Assembly (NCBI GenBank): GCA_963971535.1 | Contig: OZ020585.1 | Span: 26,261,789 to 26,325,788 of the forward strand | Source of the DNA: Notolepis coatsorum | Taxonomy: Eukaryota; Chordata; Actinopteri; Aulopiformes; Paralepididae | DNA: 64,000 nt | Direction: 5' to 3' | Shown here: one piece after another, positions 23,885 to 34,668 of the stretch | How positions within the stretch are numbered: position 1 is the stretch's first letter | How the letters are laid out: each line of letters opens with the position of its first letter | Translations under genes and position numbers: made by a program | Notes under the pieces: generated by a model | What the model was told of the DNA's origin: nothing | The model's database searches: none | Seen by the model: only the letters and a program-made list of their open reading frames with translations

Positions 23885-25030
23885 TTTTATGTTTCAGGAA
23901 TTTGGTCCGCCTGATCTCCATCCTACCAAGGTCAGCCCATGTTACACCACTTCTTAGGGACCTGCACTCGCTCCCCATCACCGCACAAATCCACTTCAAG
24001 GCCCTCGACCTGGCATATCGCGCAGTGAAGGGAACGGCTCCCGCCTACCTCCGGTCAATAGTCTCTTAACTACACACACTTAAGGCCCCTCCGCTCTACA
24101 TCTTCTGGCCGCCTCAGACCCACTTGTATCCGAGCTCCGGGAGGGTCATCAAAGAGAAGCCGCCTATTCTCTGTCCTTGCTCCAGAATGGTGGAACGAAC
24201 TTCCCATCACAGTTAGGACAGACGAAACCCGTCCAATCTTTCGCCGTCGACTAAAGACACACTTCTTCAATCAATACCTGAAATGAAAAAAAATAAGACA
24301 AAAAAAACGAACCTTCTTACTGTCCTCTACCGTCATGCACTCTTCCTAATATACTTTTTTTTTTTTTATCCACTTTTTCTCCCATTTTCTATTTTTCTCC
24401 CATCCCAATTTTCATATCGTCCAATTCAACCCTCCCCTGTCTTCGAACGTTGTTTCTTGCCTCCCACAAGCCGGCTGCAATGTGGACTAAGTCATACATT
24501 GCACGAGTCCCCTCCGATACTCGAGGTCGCATCTTTTCACCTGCGCGGCTCGATTTTTCAGCGTCGGGGGTCTGGGCTTTGGAGGGGCCCCGCCCCCGTC
24601 GCTTCTTGATTCTACTGCGCAGGTGCACCAACCGACCTGTAGGAGTCGCTGTCCACAACGCTCGATCCCCACCCTTCAGTTTCCCTCCCCGTAATACGGC
24701 CAATGTGTATTACTGTGGACGACCAGCTAAACTGAAAGCAATGTGGAGAGCGGGGCTCGAACAGGAGGCATCCTGTTCGAGCCCGAGCCTAGTCTCCAGC
24801 ATTCGTTGCGAGCGCCTTGCCCACTGCGCCACGTAGCCGCCCCACTCTTCCTAATATACATAACATACACTCGACACTGCAGCACTCAAGTTTGAACACT
24901 TTGATGAACATTGTTTGTTACTCAGCTGATAGAGTTGTACCCTTCCTGCTGACTTGTCGTACACAACTTGTAAGTCGCTTTGGATAAAAGCATCAGCTAA
25001 ATGACTAAATGTAAATGTAAATCTAAATGT
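23885..25030 (+). mobile_element. L2-type LINE, 5'-truncated, split by a SINE
   Basis: The plus strand shows decayed C-terminal RT: HVTPLLRDLHSLPITAQIHF (the L2 motif ...L..LHWLPV..RI.FK), LAYRAVKGTAPAYL and, in another frame, a stretch like RRLKTHFFNQYLK (to about 24287). At least one in-frame stop and frameshifts are present. The 3' UTR continues to 24338, is split by the SINE at 24355-24843, and resumes at 24860 with the L2/V-SINE tail (tcctgctgact, ctttggataaaagcatcagc, aaatgtaaatgtaa). It shares this tail with 8580-8702. Confidence 0.85.
24355..24843 (-). mobile_element. tRNA-derived SINE, family C, copy 2, with 16-17 bp TSD
   Basis: Flanked on both sides by actcttcctaatatac (24339-24354, 24844-24859), a perfect duplication typical of LINE-driven insertion. 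The T-run at the left is the A-tail and the tRNA-like head is at the right (reverse ggcggctacgtggcgcagtg). The body matches copies at 20194-20606 and 56478-56942. It inserted into the 3' UTR of an L2 LINE and is therefore younger. Confidence 0.95.
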
Positions 25031-25079
25031 AATGCACAATAATGCACAGCGTTCAGTGAGGCCCCACATGATTTGTCGT

Positions 25080-25480
25080 ATGTATCATTGCACATGGACT
25101 GGTCTGAGCCCATCGGGGGGAGCGGCCACAACGTCACAGGTGAGACGTGTCTCCTTTGCAAGTAATTGCAATTTAGCCAAAGTCATTCAAGAGCCCCGAT
25201 AAGATGGCCGGGCGGACGATGGCGGGAATGAATGGTTAGTGGTGGCTGCAACCTCATTACAAGGACGAACCGCGTTACTGCAGGGAGGGTGATATCTCTG
25301 ACGCCGCCCCCCTCTGCCCCTGTTTGCAATTTGAATAGAGAAGGGGGATGATGCCTAATGCCTTTCGCTCTGTGGAGATTGGCTCGTATGGGAGAGTGAC
25401 CCGTGAAATGAATATTTCTGTGAGATTAGATTTGTTATGCATGGAAGAGGAAGGAAGGCCCGCCTCTCTCCACCCCGACT
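25080..25480. promoter_or_regulatory. Candidate conserved non-coding element
   Basis: Even composition, no repeats. It contains tgcaagtaattgcaattta, gataagatgg (GATA-type) and aaatgaatatttctgtgaga. Opposed 67- and 90-codon frames (25275-25551) are not gene-like. aatgaatatttctg recurs in the candidate element at 27390. Confidence 0.35.
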
Positions 25481-25548
25481 CAGAAGCAGCCCCCTCAGGA
25501 GAGAAGCTACTGTCAGAGGATGGAGGGAGCATGGAGAATGCTAACACC

Positions 25549-25790
25549 TGAGGAGGAGGAGGAGGAGGAGGAGGAGGAGGAGGAGGAGGAGGAGGAGGAG
25601 GAGGGGGAGGAGGAGGAGGAGGAGGAGGAGGAGGAGGAGGGGGAGGAGGAGGAGGAGGAGGAGGAGGGGAGGAGGAGGAGGAGGAGGAGGAGGGGAGGAG
25701 GAGGAGGGGGGGGAGGAGGAGGAGGGGAGGAGGAGGAGGAGGAGGGGGAGGGGGAGGAGGAGGAGGAGGAGGAGGAGGAAGGGATAGGGG
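25549..25790. repeat. (GGA)n polypurine tract
   Basis: About 240 bp of almost pure purine on the plus strand. The glutamate- or serine-rich 136-codon frames on either strand come from the repeat. Mirror-symmetric polypurine of this length can form a triplex. Confidence 0.95.
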
Positions 25791-26194
25791 TAGGCTGGGG
25801 GCGTGAAGAGGGAGACGAGGAGGAAGTGAAGGATGAGGAATATGACGGAGGAGTTGAGAGGAAGATTAACAGAGCGGTGAAGGGGGGGGGGGGCAGCGGG
25901 TGTGAAGGAAGAGGAGGAGGCAAAAGTTGAGAAGGAGGCTTATCTAGGATTACTCTAGGAGTTTTGAAAAGTACAAGTTTTGACTTTCAAAGTGGGTTTT
26001 GATCTGGTACGTTGAGCTCGCTACTGGTACAATTGACTAGCTGCAGCAGGGGAGTTTTGAATTTACACTCAGCAGGTACATTGATCAATACTAATCTCAC
26101 CAGAGCTTTCGCCATATTGATTCAGTATTTGCAGCGGATAGCATGACCCTGTAAAGAGTTCATTAGGCATTTTGAAACTCACTAAATTATGTTC
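25791..26194. other. Purine-rich edge and unique spacer
   Basis: Degenerate purine-rich sequence to about 25930, then unique AT-balanced sequence. No gene. Confidence 0.4.
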
Positions 26195-26365
26195 TGTACT
26201 GCATCAGAATCAGAAAGGTCTTTATTGCCATGTATACTTTTCACATACAAGGAATTTGCTTTGGACGTTACTGGTGCGACATTAGCGGACAGACATTAAC
26301 AGACAGATAATACGATAAGTGGTTGAGTAGAATAAAATGTGGTCAATTATACAATTATATACACT
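26195..26365 (-). mobile_element. LINE 3' end, minus strand
   Basis: The phrase atcagaatcagaaaggtctt-tattgccatgta with cacatacaaggaatttg is a common teleost LINE 3' UTR in reverse. No coding part remains. Confidence 0.65.
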
Positions 26366-26690
26366 AGTTAGAATGAAGTAACAATACAGTGGGCACGTAT
26401 ATAGTCCAGTACATGTCCCATGAGCCTCTTGCTCTCTGTCAGAGTTTTTGCAGAGCAAATCCTTGGTTTCTTGGTGGCTGCATATGTATTTTCCGTTGTT
26501 GCAAAAAAATACCAGGTGTTCTGTGCGGGAAGAAACGATTGTGTCGTTCAAGGCATACTTCTTTATTGCCCATATTTATTGTATGTATAATATGACCCTC
26601 ATCTGCACCTTTGATTACACTGGCTACTTTATCATATTCCTATAATCAGAGTTAATTACAGTATATGGTTTACACTGTTATTTGTATTTG
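26366..26690. other. AT-rich, possibly LINE 3' UTR
   Basis: Short overlapping frames (65-89 codons) without RT motifs. It may be the 3' UTR of the element ending at 26832. Confidence 0.35.
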
Positions 26691-26832
26691 TATTATAAGT
26701 GTATTGCCTATATTTATTTATTTCTACTATTACCATGCCCATGCCCGTACATCCCCTACCCCCCCCTCCCCCATGCTGCTATGATGCCCGAATTTCCCAG
26801 AGGGGATCAATAAAGGAATATCTTATCTTACT
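26691..26832 (+). mobile_element. LINE 3' end with (TTATC)n tail
   Basis: Ends gaatttcccagaggggatca-ataaaggaatatcttatctta, the typical end of a teleost LINE with an AATAAA signal and short tail repeats. Confidence 0.65.
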
Positions 26833-27389
26833 TCTGGTGTCACGAGAAGGCTGACTAAGGGTGTCTTACCAGACCATCTGAGGCCAGAGCAGCGAAGGTG
26901 AGTGCAGAGTTGAAGCGCCGGTGGTCTCATTTTTCTCTGTACACACTCCAGAACTTGATCCATTAATTGAAAAAGTTCACATTGTTGCTTTAAGTTCTTG
27001 TAGAATTGGATTTATAGGCCCAAAGGTCACTTTTGTGACTCAAATACAGGTCTATTTTACTTCATAAACTTCAATAGCAGAATACTTAATGTTGTATGAT
27101 GTAACTCACAATGTTTATTGAGAAAATAATGTTTAATCAGAAAATAAGGTTCAATCAGAAAATAATATATTATTTAATAATATAATAATAATGTTTAGTC
27201 AGCATTTGTCAAATATAACTCGAGGGATAACATCTCCCTGGACAAGCTGAGTTTCCATGCATATACATGCTCTTTATCTGAACGTGTAAACATCATATAA
27301 AAGAAACATAACAGCCAATCAACCCTTGTACAAAGTCACAACTTTATAGAACAACCCAAGACAGCCCTACCCCATTCCCTGTAATATTT
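26833..27389. other. AT-rich spacer with short tandem
   Basis: Three copies of gtttaatcagaaaataa-like sequence near 27118-27168. Nothing else. Confidence 0.45.
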
Positions 27390-27870
27390 ATGTCCAAGTG
27401 TCACATCGAAGGATATCAATATTCTCCGTGTACCCACCTTCTTAGCCGAGGGGGAATGAATATTTCTGATAGACTCATAAATCCGTCCTCTACCTGGTCG
27501 TGGGGGCGGAGGCAGGCGATGGGGGGGGGGGGGTATTATAATGCGGCGTGGTTGGCTGTGCCAGGCTCTCTTGGCCGGGGCCGTAGATCTGGATTGACAG
27601 GTGTTTCATCCTGTGTGTCATGGTTAATCATTGAAGGCTTTTGAGGGCTCATGGCAAGCGGCTCTGGCAAGCAACCTTGAGGGGGGTACAGGGGGCGTCT
27701 CGGCTAAAACACTGCCCCCGCCACTCCCCCCCCCCCCCCTTCCTGTCGCAGTGGACAAGAGTCACTTCATCTGGACACGCACTCCAAATGACTCCATAAA
27801 AGAGATGGATGGCAGCGGATGAGACTGCTAGGTTGTATTTGGACATGTGGGAATAATATGACAGCTGACT
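27390..27870. promoter_or_regulatory. Candidate conserved non-coding blocks
   Basis: Two even-composition blocks (27390-27660 and 27745-27870) separated by G and C runs. Motifs include ggggaatgaatatttctg, ggttaatcattgaagg and ccataaaagagatgg. There are no credible coding frames. Confidence 0.3.
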
Positions 27871-28109
27871 TCACTTCCTATAAAATAGCACATGCTGCCT
27901 CGCGTATTTCTACTTAACACACAAATAATTTGTCCAATAAATTTAAACGGTTATGAGTCTGGCCCACTGCTACCAATCGCTCTCATGTGTGCTTGTGTTT
28001 GTCATGCGTGTTGTAGACCAATGACACTGGTTGCAGATGAGGCTATTTTTACCCTGACGATCTTGCAAAGGGCTGTTGAGAAACAAAGCCCCATCTTTGT
28101 ACTGACTTT

Positions 28110-28672
28110 CATGGGTAATGTTTTAAGTTTCTTAAGTTTCTTTAATAGTTGTCATACAGAAGTACAGAATACTTTTATACAAAATGCTTCTTACTGTTAC
28201 GCTCCAGAGACTGTGCAAGACAAGATAAGTATGAAATAAAATAACATAGTATAGCATGTAAATTAGAAGTAAAAAAAAAAATGAGGTCACAGTGTTCAGT
28301 ATAGACATATGTACAATGTTCGATGCAGAATAGACGTAACTGAGTTACCATATAATATACAATATACTATGCAGTGTACTAATATACAATACTATATAGT
28401 GCAAGGCAGAAATGGGATGAGGTGCAATTTAGGTACAATTTACAGTAGGTGTACGAGTTGTAGTGCAAATCCTTTATCAATAAATATAAAGTGTGTTTGT
28501 GTGATCTAAAGTGTGGAGAGTGGGTGCTGCAGTGTGTTGTTTGTTTAAGTGAGTGTGTGCGTGTGGGTGTGTGTGCTGTGTGCATTTGATGGTTGTTGCA
28601 TAGTGTTTATTGTTCGTTTAGCAGCCTGATGGCCTGGGGATAGAAGCTTCTTCTGAGTCTTTCTGTGCTCGC
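28110..28672 (-). mobile_element. LINE 3' fragment, family V, copy 1
   Basis: It begins agtttctttaatagttgtca and ends with tgatggcctggggatagaag. Nearly the same 520 bp occurs at 33700-34224, with small indels only. The gatagaagc end aligns with the 3' region of the jockey-type LINE at 40440-40500, so this is a related non-LTR family. High similarity implies recent activity. Confidence 0.8.
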
Positions 28673-28673
28673 C

Positions 28674-28820
28674 TTAAAGGGGAACTATTTTACTATTCCT
28701 AGCACTATTTGGGCAACTTTACACAATTCCTGTGAGTCTATTGAAGACATCTGTACGTTTTTTTTCAAAAAAAATTCATTGGTTTATATTTCTAATCAAG
28801 TACTCAAAACCATCATTTTT
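28674..28820. mobile_element. Possible TTAA-type MITE left end
   Basis: TTAAAGGGGAACTATTTTAC resembles the start of the TTAA element at 48478. A right end is not visible because the assembly gap follows. Confidence 0.35.
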
Positions 28821-29020
28821 NNNNNNNNNNNNNNNNNNNNNNNNNNNNNNNNNNNNNNNNNNNNNNNNNNNNNNNNNNNNNNNNNNNNNNNNNNNNNNNN
28901 NNNNNNNNNNNNNNNNNNNNNNNNNNNNNNNNNNNNNNNNNNNNNNNNNNNNNNNNNNNNNNNNNNNNNNNNNNNNNNNNNNNNNNNNNNNNNNNNNNNN
29001 NNNNNNNNNNNNNNNNNNNN
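28821..29020. other. Assembly gap (200 N)
   Basis: Unknown bases. The gap borders a (TG)n tract on its right, the likely cause of the break. A round 200 may be a placeholder and not a measured length. Confidence 0.99.
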
Positions 29021-29071
29021 TGTGTGTGTGTGTGTGTGTGTGTGTGTAGGTGTGTGGGTGTGTGTGTGTGT

Positions 29072-29137
<66 letters not shown>

Positions 29138-29145
29138 GTGTTCGC
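29021..29145. repeat. (TG)n microsatellite
   Basis: Interrupted TG tract starting at the gap. Confidence 0.95.
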
Positions 29146-29317
29146 GTGTTTCACTATCAAGGCGGTCTCTGCTCCAGCAGCGGTCTAGCGCGGTCACTCT
29201 CGAGGACCGACGCCGTGGTACATGATGCAGGACACTCCGTCAGGTATTACTGGGTGGTGTTCTGCTGTCGTGGGTGACTTTGTGGGGATTTACAACGTTG
29301 TTGTGGTGCTCCGGTCC

Positions 29318-29562
29318 CCCCACTCTCCCTCCCACTCTCCCTCCCCCCCACTCTCCCCCCCCACTCTCCCCCCCACTCTCCCTCCCACTCTCCCCCTACT
29401 CTCCCCCCCCACTCTCCCCCCTCACTCTCCCCCCACTCTCCCCCCCACTCTCCCCCCCCACTCTCCCTCCCACTCTCCTCCCACTCTCCCCCCCACTCTC
29501 CCTCCCACTCTCCCTCCCACTTTCCCCCCACTCTCCCTCCCACTTTCCCCCCACTCTCCCCC
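29318..29562. repeat. C-rich minisatellite (CCCCCCACTCTCCCT)n
   Basis: About 18 units of 11-15 bp, all pyrimidine except one A per unit. The proline-rich frames across it follow the repeat. Confidence 0.9.
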
Positions 29563-29871
29563 TGCTGTGTAAATCAGCCTGGTTGGTGAAGCAGGGCAGC
29601 TCTGCAGCCGGCGGCGTATTGACACTCCGCTCGTCCACTGCTGCAGTGCAGACTCCTCTCTCTCGCCCCTCTGCCAATAGGAAACGTGTTGCTGCTCGGC
29701 CAGCGACCGGCCCTTCGGTTTAGAGCGGCTCTCTGTGTATCAACCCCCCCCCCCCCCCCGTTGGATTCGAACGGACGCTCTCGATGTCGACACCGACTCT
29801 CCAGAAGTTTGATGGTGTTTTTTCTTTCTCCACCCGGTCGGTGTGGACAACATCCCTGATGGGCTCGGAAC
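29563..29871. other. Unique GC-balanced sequence, C run at 29743
   Basis: No repeat family is recognised. Open frames extending into it come from the C-rich array. A splice or exon signal is not evident. Confidence 0.35.
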
Positions 29872-29920
29872 CCATGGCTTCAGTATTAAGGAAGGATCAC
29901 ACTCTAGCAGGGGTGACCAT
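29872..29920. repeat. First unit of the 44-bp minisatellite
   Basis: One unit, catggcttcagtattaagga-aggatcac..., separated from the main array by a LINE tail. Confidence 0.85.
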
Positions 29921-30283
29921 GAATGAATGAATGAATGAATGAATGAATGAATGAATGAATGAATGAATGAAAACTTTATTTAACAGATTGCAGAATGGGT
30001 ACAATACAGTACGGCTCAATACACACAATTGTTATTAAGGGGATGCAGACCAGAGAAAGACTTTTGTCTTGTTTACATCAGGGTCCCCCATTTTCAATTC
30101 ATATAGACATTTATGACATACACAACATACATGACATGTAGGTATTTAGTACTGATACATTTGTGACATAAACGGTATTCAAATATACAGTACTGTTACC
30201 CCTAGATCCTGACAGAGTATATACATATGATGGGGAGGGGACTGTACATTAGGAGGGGGTGGGTGGGTGGGAGAGAAATATAC
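29917..30283 (-). mobile_element. LINE 3' tail, family T, inserted in the minisatellite
   Basis: (AATG)13 then aaaactttatttaacagatt-gcagaatggg ... ggggatgcagaccagagaaa. It extends about 200 bp further than the other copies. The motif catg lies at both borders. Confidence 0.85.
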
Positions 30284-31367
30284 ATGGCTTCAGTGTTAAG
30301 GAAGGATCACAGTCTAGCAGGAGTGACCATGGCTTCAGTATTAGACAGGATCACAGTCTAGCAGGAGTGACCATGGCTTCAGTATTAGACAGGATCACAG
30401 TCTAGCAGGAGTGACCATGGCTTCAGTATTAAGGAAGGATCACAGTCTAGCAGGAGTGACCATGCTTCAGTATTAAGAAGGATCACACTTTAGCAGGAGT
30501 GACCATGGCTTCAGTATTAAGGAAGGATCACAGTCTAGCAGGGGTGACCATGGCTTCAGTATTAAGGAAGGATCACAGTCTAGCAGGGGTGACCATGGCT
30601 TCAGTATTAGACAGGATCACACTCTAGCAGGGTGACCATGGCTTCAGTATTAGACAGGATCACAGTCTAGCAGGAGTGACCATGGCTTCAGTATTAGACA
30701 GGATCACAGTCTAGCAGGGGTGACCATGGCTTCAGTATTAGACAGGATCACACTCTAGCAGGAGTGACCATGGCTTCAGTATTAGACAGGATCACAGTCT
30801 AGCAGGAGTGACCATGGCTTCAGTATTAGACAGGATCACACTCTAGCAGGAGTGACCATGGCTTCAGTATTAGACAGGATCACACTCTAGCAGGAGTGAC
30901 CATGGCTTCAGTATTAAGGAAGGATCACAGTCTAGCAGGGGTGACCATGGCTTCAGTATTAAGGAAGGATCACAGTCTAGCAGGGGTGACCATGGCTTCA
31001 GTATTAGACAGGATCACAGTCTAGCAGGAGTGACCATGGCTTCAGTATTAGACAGGATCACAGTCTAGCAGGGGTGACCATGGCTTCAGTATTAGACAGG
31101 ATCACAGTCTAGCAGGAGTGACCATGGCTTCAGTATTAGACAGGATCACAGTCTAGCAGGAGTGACCATGGCTTCAGTATTAAGGAAGGATCACAGTCTA
31201 GCAGGAGTGACCATGGCTTCAGTATTAGACAGGATCACACTCTAGCAGGAGTGACCATGGCTTCAGTATTAGACAGGATCACAGTCTAGCAGGGTGACCA
31301 TGGCTTCAGTATTAGACAGGATCACAGTCTAGCAGGGGTGACCATGGCTTCAGTATTAGACAGGATC
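30281..31367. repeat. Minisatellite, 44/45-bp unit, about 25 copies
   Basis: The unit accatggcttcagtattaga-caggatcacagtctagcagg-agtg has alternative states at three places: ttagacagg or ttaaggaagg; cacagtcta or cactcta; aggagtg or aggggtg. The states mix along the array, as in minisatellite variant repeats. Confidence 0.95.
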
Positions 31368-31639
31368 ATTGTGGAGCATTGTGGCTCCGTAGTCACTGAT
31401 TTAAAATCAGACAAGCATTGTCCTTCCCTTCTAGGCTAGGAGATATTTTTGGGGGGTAAATGGCGATAAGACACTTCCTAGCCTAAGGTGTGATGGATAT
31501 TACAGGCTCAATCCACCAATGGATGGATTCCAGGGTCCCTCTAGCCATATTATCTTACAGTACTTCACTACTAGACCCCCACTGTGTGTGTGTGTGTGTG
31601 TGTGCATGCACACAAGTGCCATATAATTATGAATTAATT

Positions 31640-31835
31640 AATGATCATTACATTTACATTATATTAGTGCTTTTCTTGACACTCAAAGCACTTTACAAGT
31701 CCTCCTTCACCACAATTGTTTTAGCACCCAACCTTGGGCTATGCAGGCTCAAGGGCTGCCAAACGCCAGGCACCAGCACTGATGTGGCTAATGGGGATCC
31801 AAATAAACATAAACTTAAACTTAAACCAGGCACAC
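31640..31835. mobile_element. Retroelement 3' ends, two short fragments
   Basis: 31645-31700 (minus) contains agtgcttttcttgacactca-aagcactttaca, a common teleost tail in reverse. 31730-31835 (plus) ends ggctaatggggatccaaata-aacataaac with a ttaaac repeat. Boundaries are approximate. Confidence 0.5.
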
Positions 31836-31869
31836 ATCACACTACACACACAATGGCTGAACGGCTCAG

Positions 31870-32240
31870 GAGAGACAGGGATTGATATCAGCCGATTAAG
31901 GCGAAAGGGATGAATAGGTGCCGCTTAGATGTCAGAGACCAGATTGGGGCCATTCTTTAACTCTTTAAAGGACCAGCCGGTATGTAAACATGTGCATGTG
32001 CACACACTCCTGTGTCTGTTTCCCCCACATAATGCGTGCACCTGGGTGTCGTCCGCCTGCTCCGGAGCGCTCCTCGCCACATTATTTAAACATGACCAGG
32101 GGAGGCGTAGCGTAGCAAAGCACTGTTTTGAGTGCCGAGGCCACATTTAAGCCTCCCATCTCCCGTCCCGGTTATAGCTCCCGGCCCGCGCACCGCATCT
32201 CCCTGATGGATTTAGATGCAAGCAGGGAGAGGACGCTCAT
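31870..32240. promoter_or_regulatory. Candidate conserved non-coding element
   Basis: No repeats. Motifs include gattgatatcagccgattaa, actctttaaaggacc and gatggatttagatgcaagc. Overlapping opposed 73-codon frames (31925-32150) on the two strands are not gene-like. Confidence 0.35.
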
Positions 32241-32255
32241 GAATTTGCACACGGA

Positions 32256-32505
32256 CAGACGGACACACAGACACACAGACACATAGACACACAGACACAC
32301 ACACAGACACATAGACACATGGACACATGGACGGACAGACAAACAGACACACACACACAGACACACAGACACACAGACACACAGACACATAGACACACAG
32401 ACACACACACAGACACATAGACAGATGGACACATGGACGGACAGACGGACAGACACACAGACACACAGACACACGGACAAACAGACACACACACACACAC
32501 ACACA
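32256..32505. repeat. (GACACA)n-type cryptic repeat
   Basis: About 250 bp of gacacaca/gacacata/gacggaca variants. Blocks of about 128 bp look duplicated (acacatggacggacagac recurs). The cysteine-rich frames follow from the repeat. Confidence 0.9.
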
Positions 32506-32519
32506 CCTGACCAAAGACT

Positions 32520-33310
32520 TGACAGGAAATCAGGATGGAGCCAGAGTGTTTTTAGTCAGACAGATATGGCCCCTGGCCATCGAAAATGACATTGTCAATT
32601 TTACTTTCAAGCAAGACGGATGACTCGGTAATGTGTCTGAATTTGATTGCACAGCTTGTTTCCATAATGTGTTTTTGTTGGGCTGATTGATCATGTGTGT
32701 GTGTGTGTGTGTGAGTGTGTGACATTCATTTTTTATTGTGATCTTGGAAGTGGGCAAGTCTGCGTTGAACCGCGTGCTGTGAACACGACCAAACAATACT
32801 CTAACCTCCCCTTTCTATTCATGCCAGCCTCTCTGATGGGCTTCTACAATTAAATAGGCCTACTTCAGTTGAGGCAAATGGAGTCTGGCAAATGCTCCAT
32901 CCATCCCCATTATCCTGCACACAAGATGTACTTCAATATACAGAGAAAAATCATTATCATTGTTGTTGATGGCTGACATATCAAGGACAATGGGCTCACA
33001 ACAGCTATTGAGGCTCAGTCACGCATGCTAGGACAATCTACACTGTAAACAAAAACAACAGTCAACGGCTGTACACAAATCAAATGGAAAAAGTCCAGAT
33101 GTTGAGAGAACTCTACAGAGTCGATCGTCTCTGCAGCATTCTGACATCTAGCCTGGAGACCGTGGTTTATGTTGTTTGGAGTATTACCGTTGATGCGTGC
33201 AGTCATAATCCACACACCCACCGGCATGAATAATTTGCATAATAGAAAAATCCATAATAATTGAGGCAAGTGCCAATTAATCCAATTTGTACCGAATGCC
33301 TGCAGTTATT
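32520..33310. promoter_or_regulatory. Candidate conserved non-coding blocks
   Basis: A low-repeat segment with a (GT)n at about 32696-32712. It contains caattttactttcaagcaag, an octamer atttgcat (33233-33240) beside aaatccataataattgagg, and caagtgccaattaatcc. Octamer plus TAATTA/TAAT cores suit POU/homeodomain binding. Conservation is untested. Confidence 0.4.
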
Positions 33311-33699
33311 TACACTTTTCTAAATAAGCGAAGAGAGACCATAAGTCCCGGTCAAACACGAGTGACGTCACACTCTCTCGCTCAGCTCCAGTCAGGGATT
33401 GACGATCGGTTGAGTGGTTATCAAAGACGTCCGTGATGCTAATCCAGGACTATTTGCGTTGCCGCGGTCACACTGTGCAGAGCGATGATGGTGTTTGCCG
33501 AGCTGAGAGGGTAGCCTCTCTCATGTAGATTTTGCTCAGCTTAAAGGGATATTTGAACTTACCTCTATCTAAAGTTATCTACACGTAAGCTAGCGGGTAC
33601 CACGGCTGTACCTGTAGTCCAGTGTCGACGCCACCATTCCTCCCAGGTGTCGGGCTCCTCATTCACTTCCATTCACTTTGGGGACCTAGTCTAAATATC

Positions 33700-34224
33700 A
33701 TAGTTTCAAGTTTCAAGTTTCTTTAATAGTTGTCATACAGAAGTACAGAATACTTTTATACAAAATGCTTCTTACTGTTACGCTCCAGAGACTGTGCAAG
33801 ACAAGATAAGTATGAAATAAAATAACATAGTAAAATTAGAAGTAAAAAAATGAGGTCACAGTGTTCAGTTTAGACATATGTACAATGTTCGATGCAGAAT
33901 AGACGTAACTGAGTTACCATACAATATACAATACTGTGCAGTGTACTAATATACAATACTATATAGTGCAAGGCAGAAATGGGACGAGGTGCAATTTAGG
34001 TACAATTCACAGTAGGTGTACGAGTTGTAGTGCAAATCCTTTATCAATAAATATAAAGTGTAAAGTGTGTTTGTGTGATCTAAAGTGTGGAGAGTGGGTG
34101 CTGCAGTGTGTTGTTTGTTTGAGTGAGTGTGTGCGTGTGGGTGTGTGTGCTGTGTGCCTTTGATGGTTGTTGCATAGTGTTTATTGTTCGTTTATCAGCC
34201 TGATGGCCTGGGGATAGAAGCTTC
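33700..34224 (-). mobile_element. LINE 3' fragment, family V, copy 2
   Basis: Near-identical to 28110-28672 (shared caaaatgcttcttactgtta, gactgtgcaagacaagataa, ggatagaagcttctt). It starts 160 bp inside the host DNA element. Confidence 0.85.
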
Positions 34225-34668
34225 TTCATATACTTCTGAAGTATAAACAAACTACTGCTGTGACAATTTCAACAAAGCAGACAATGCTGAGTCAAAGGTA
34301 CAGATGCATGACCTTTGAAAAATAAAAGCAGATCCAGTCAATTGTGTTGTCGTGTATCGTTGCCTTGCATATAATGTTGGAGAGTGGTTACCATGGTTAC
34401 CTGCTGCCTATCTGGAAGAAAGATTATAAATATCCTGTCAGAAGTTGACTACACCTCAATAGTTCCTATACTCATAATTTGGAAATGGCAATATTAGATA
34501 TTGTTACAACCAAGCATATATGACTTGCCCTAAGACCTCAACAGTCACAGGAATATGGCTCATTTCCCGGTAGGCCTTGGTTGTAAAATGGTGGACAACA
34601 AGAAGTCGGACACGTCAACAATATTTATGACCTATTTAAATAACAAAAATGGAGAGCTGGGTGCACCA

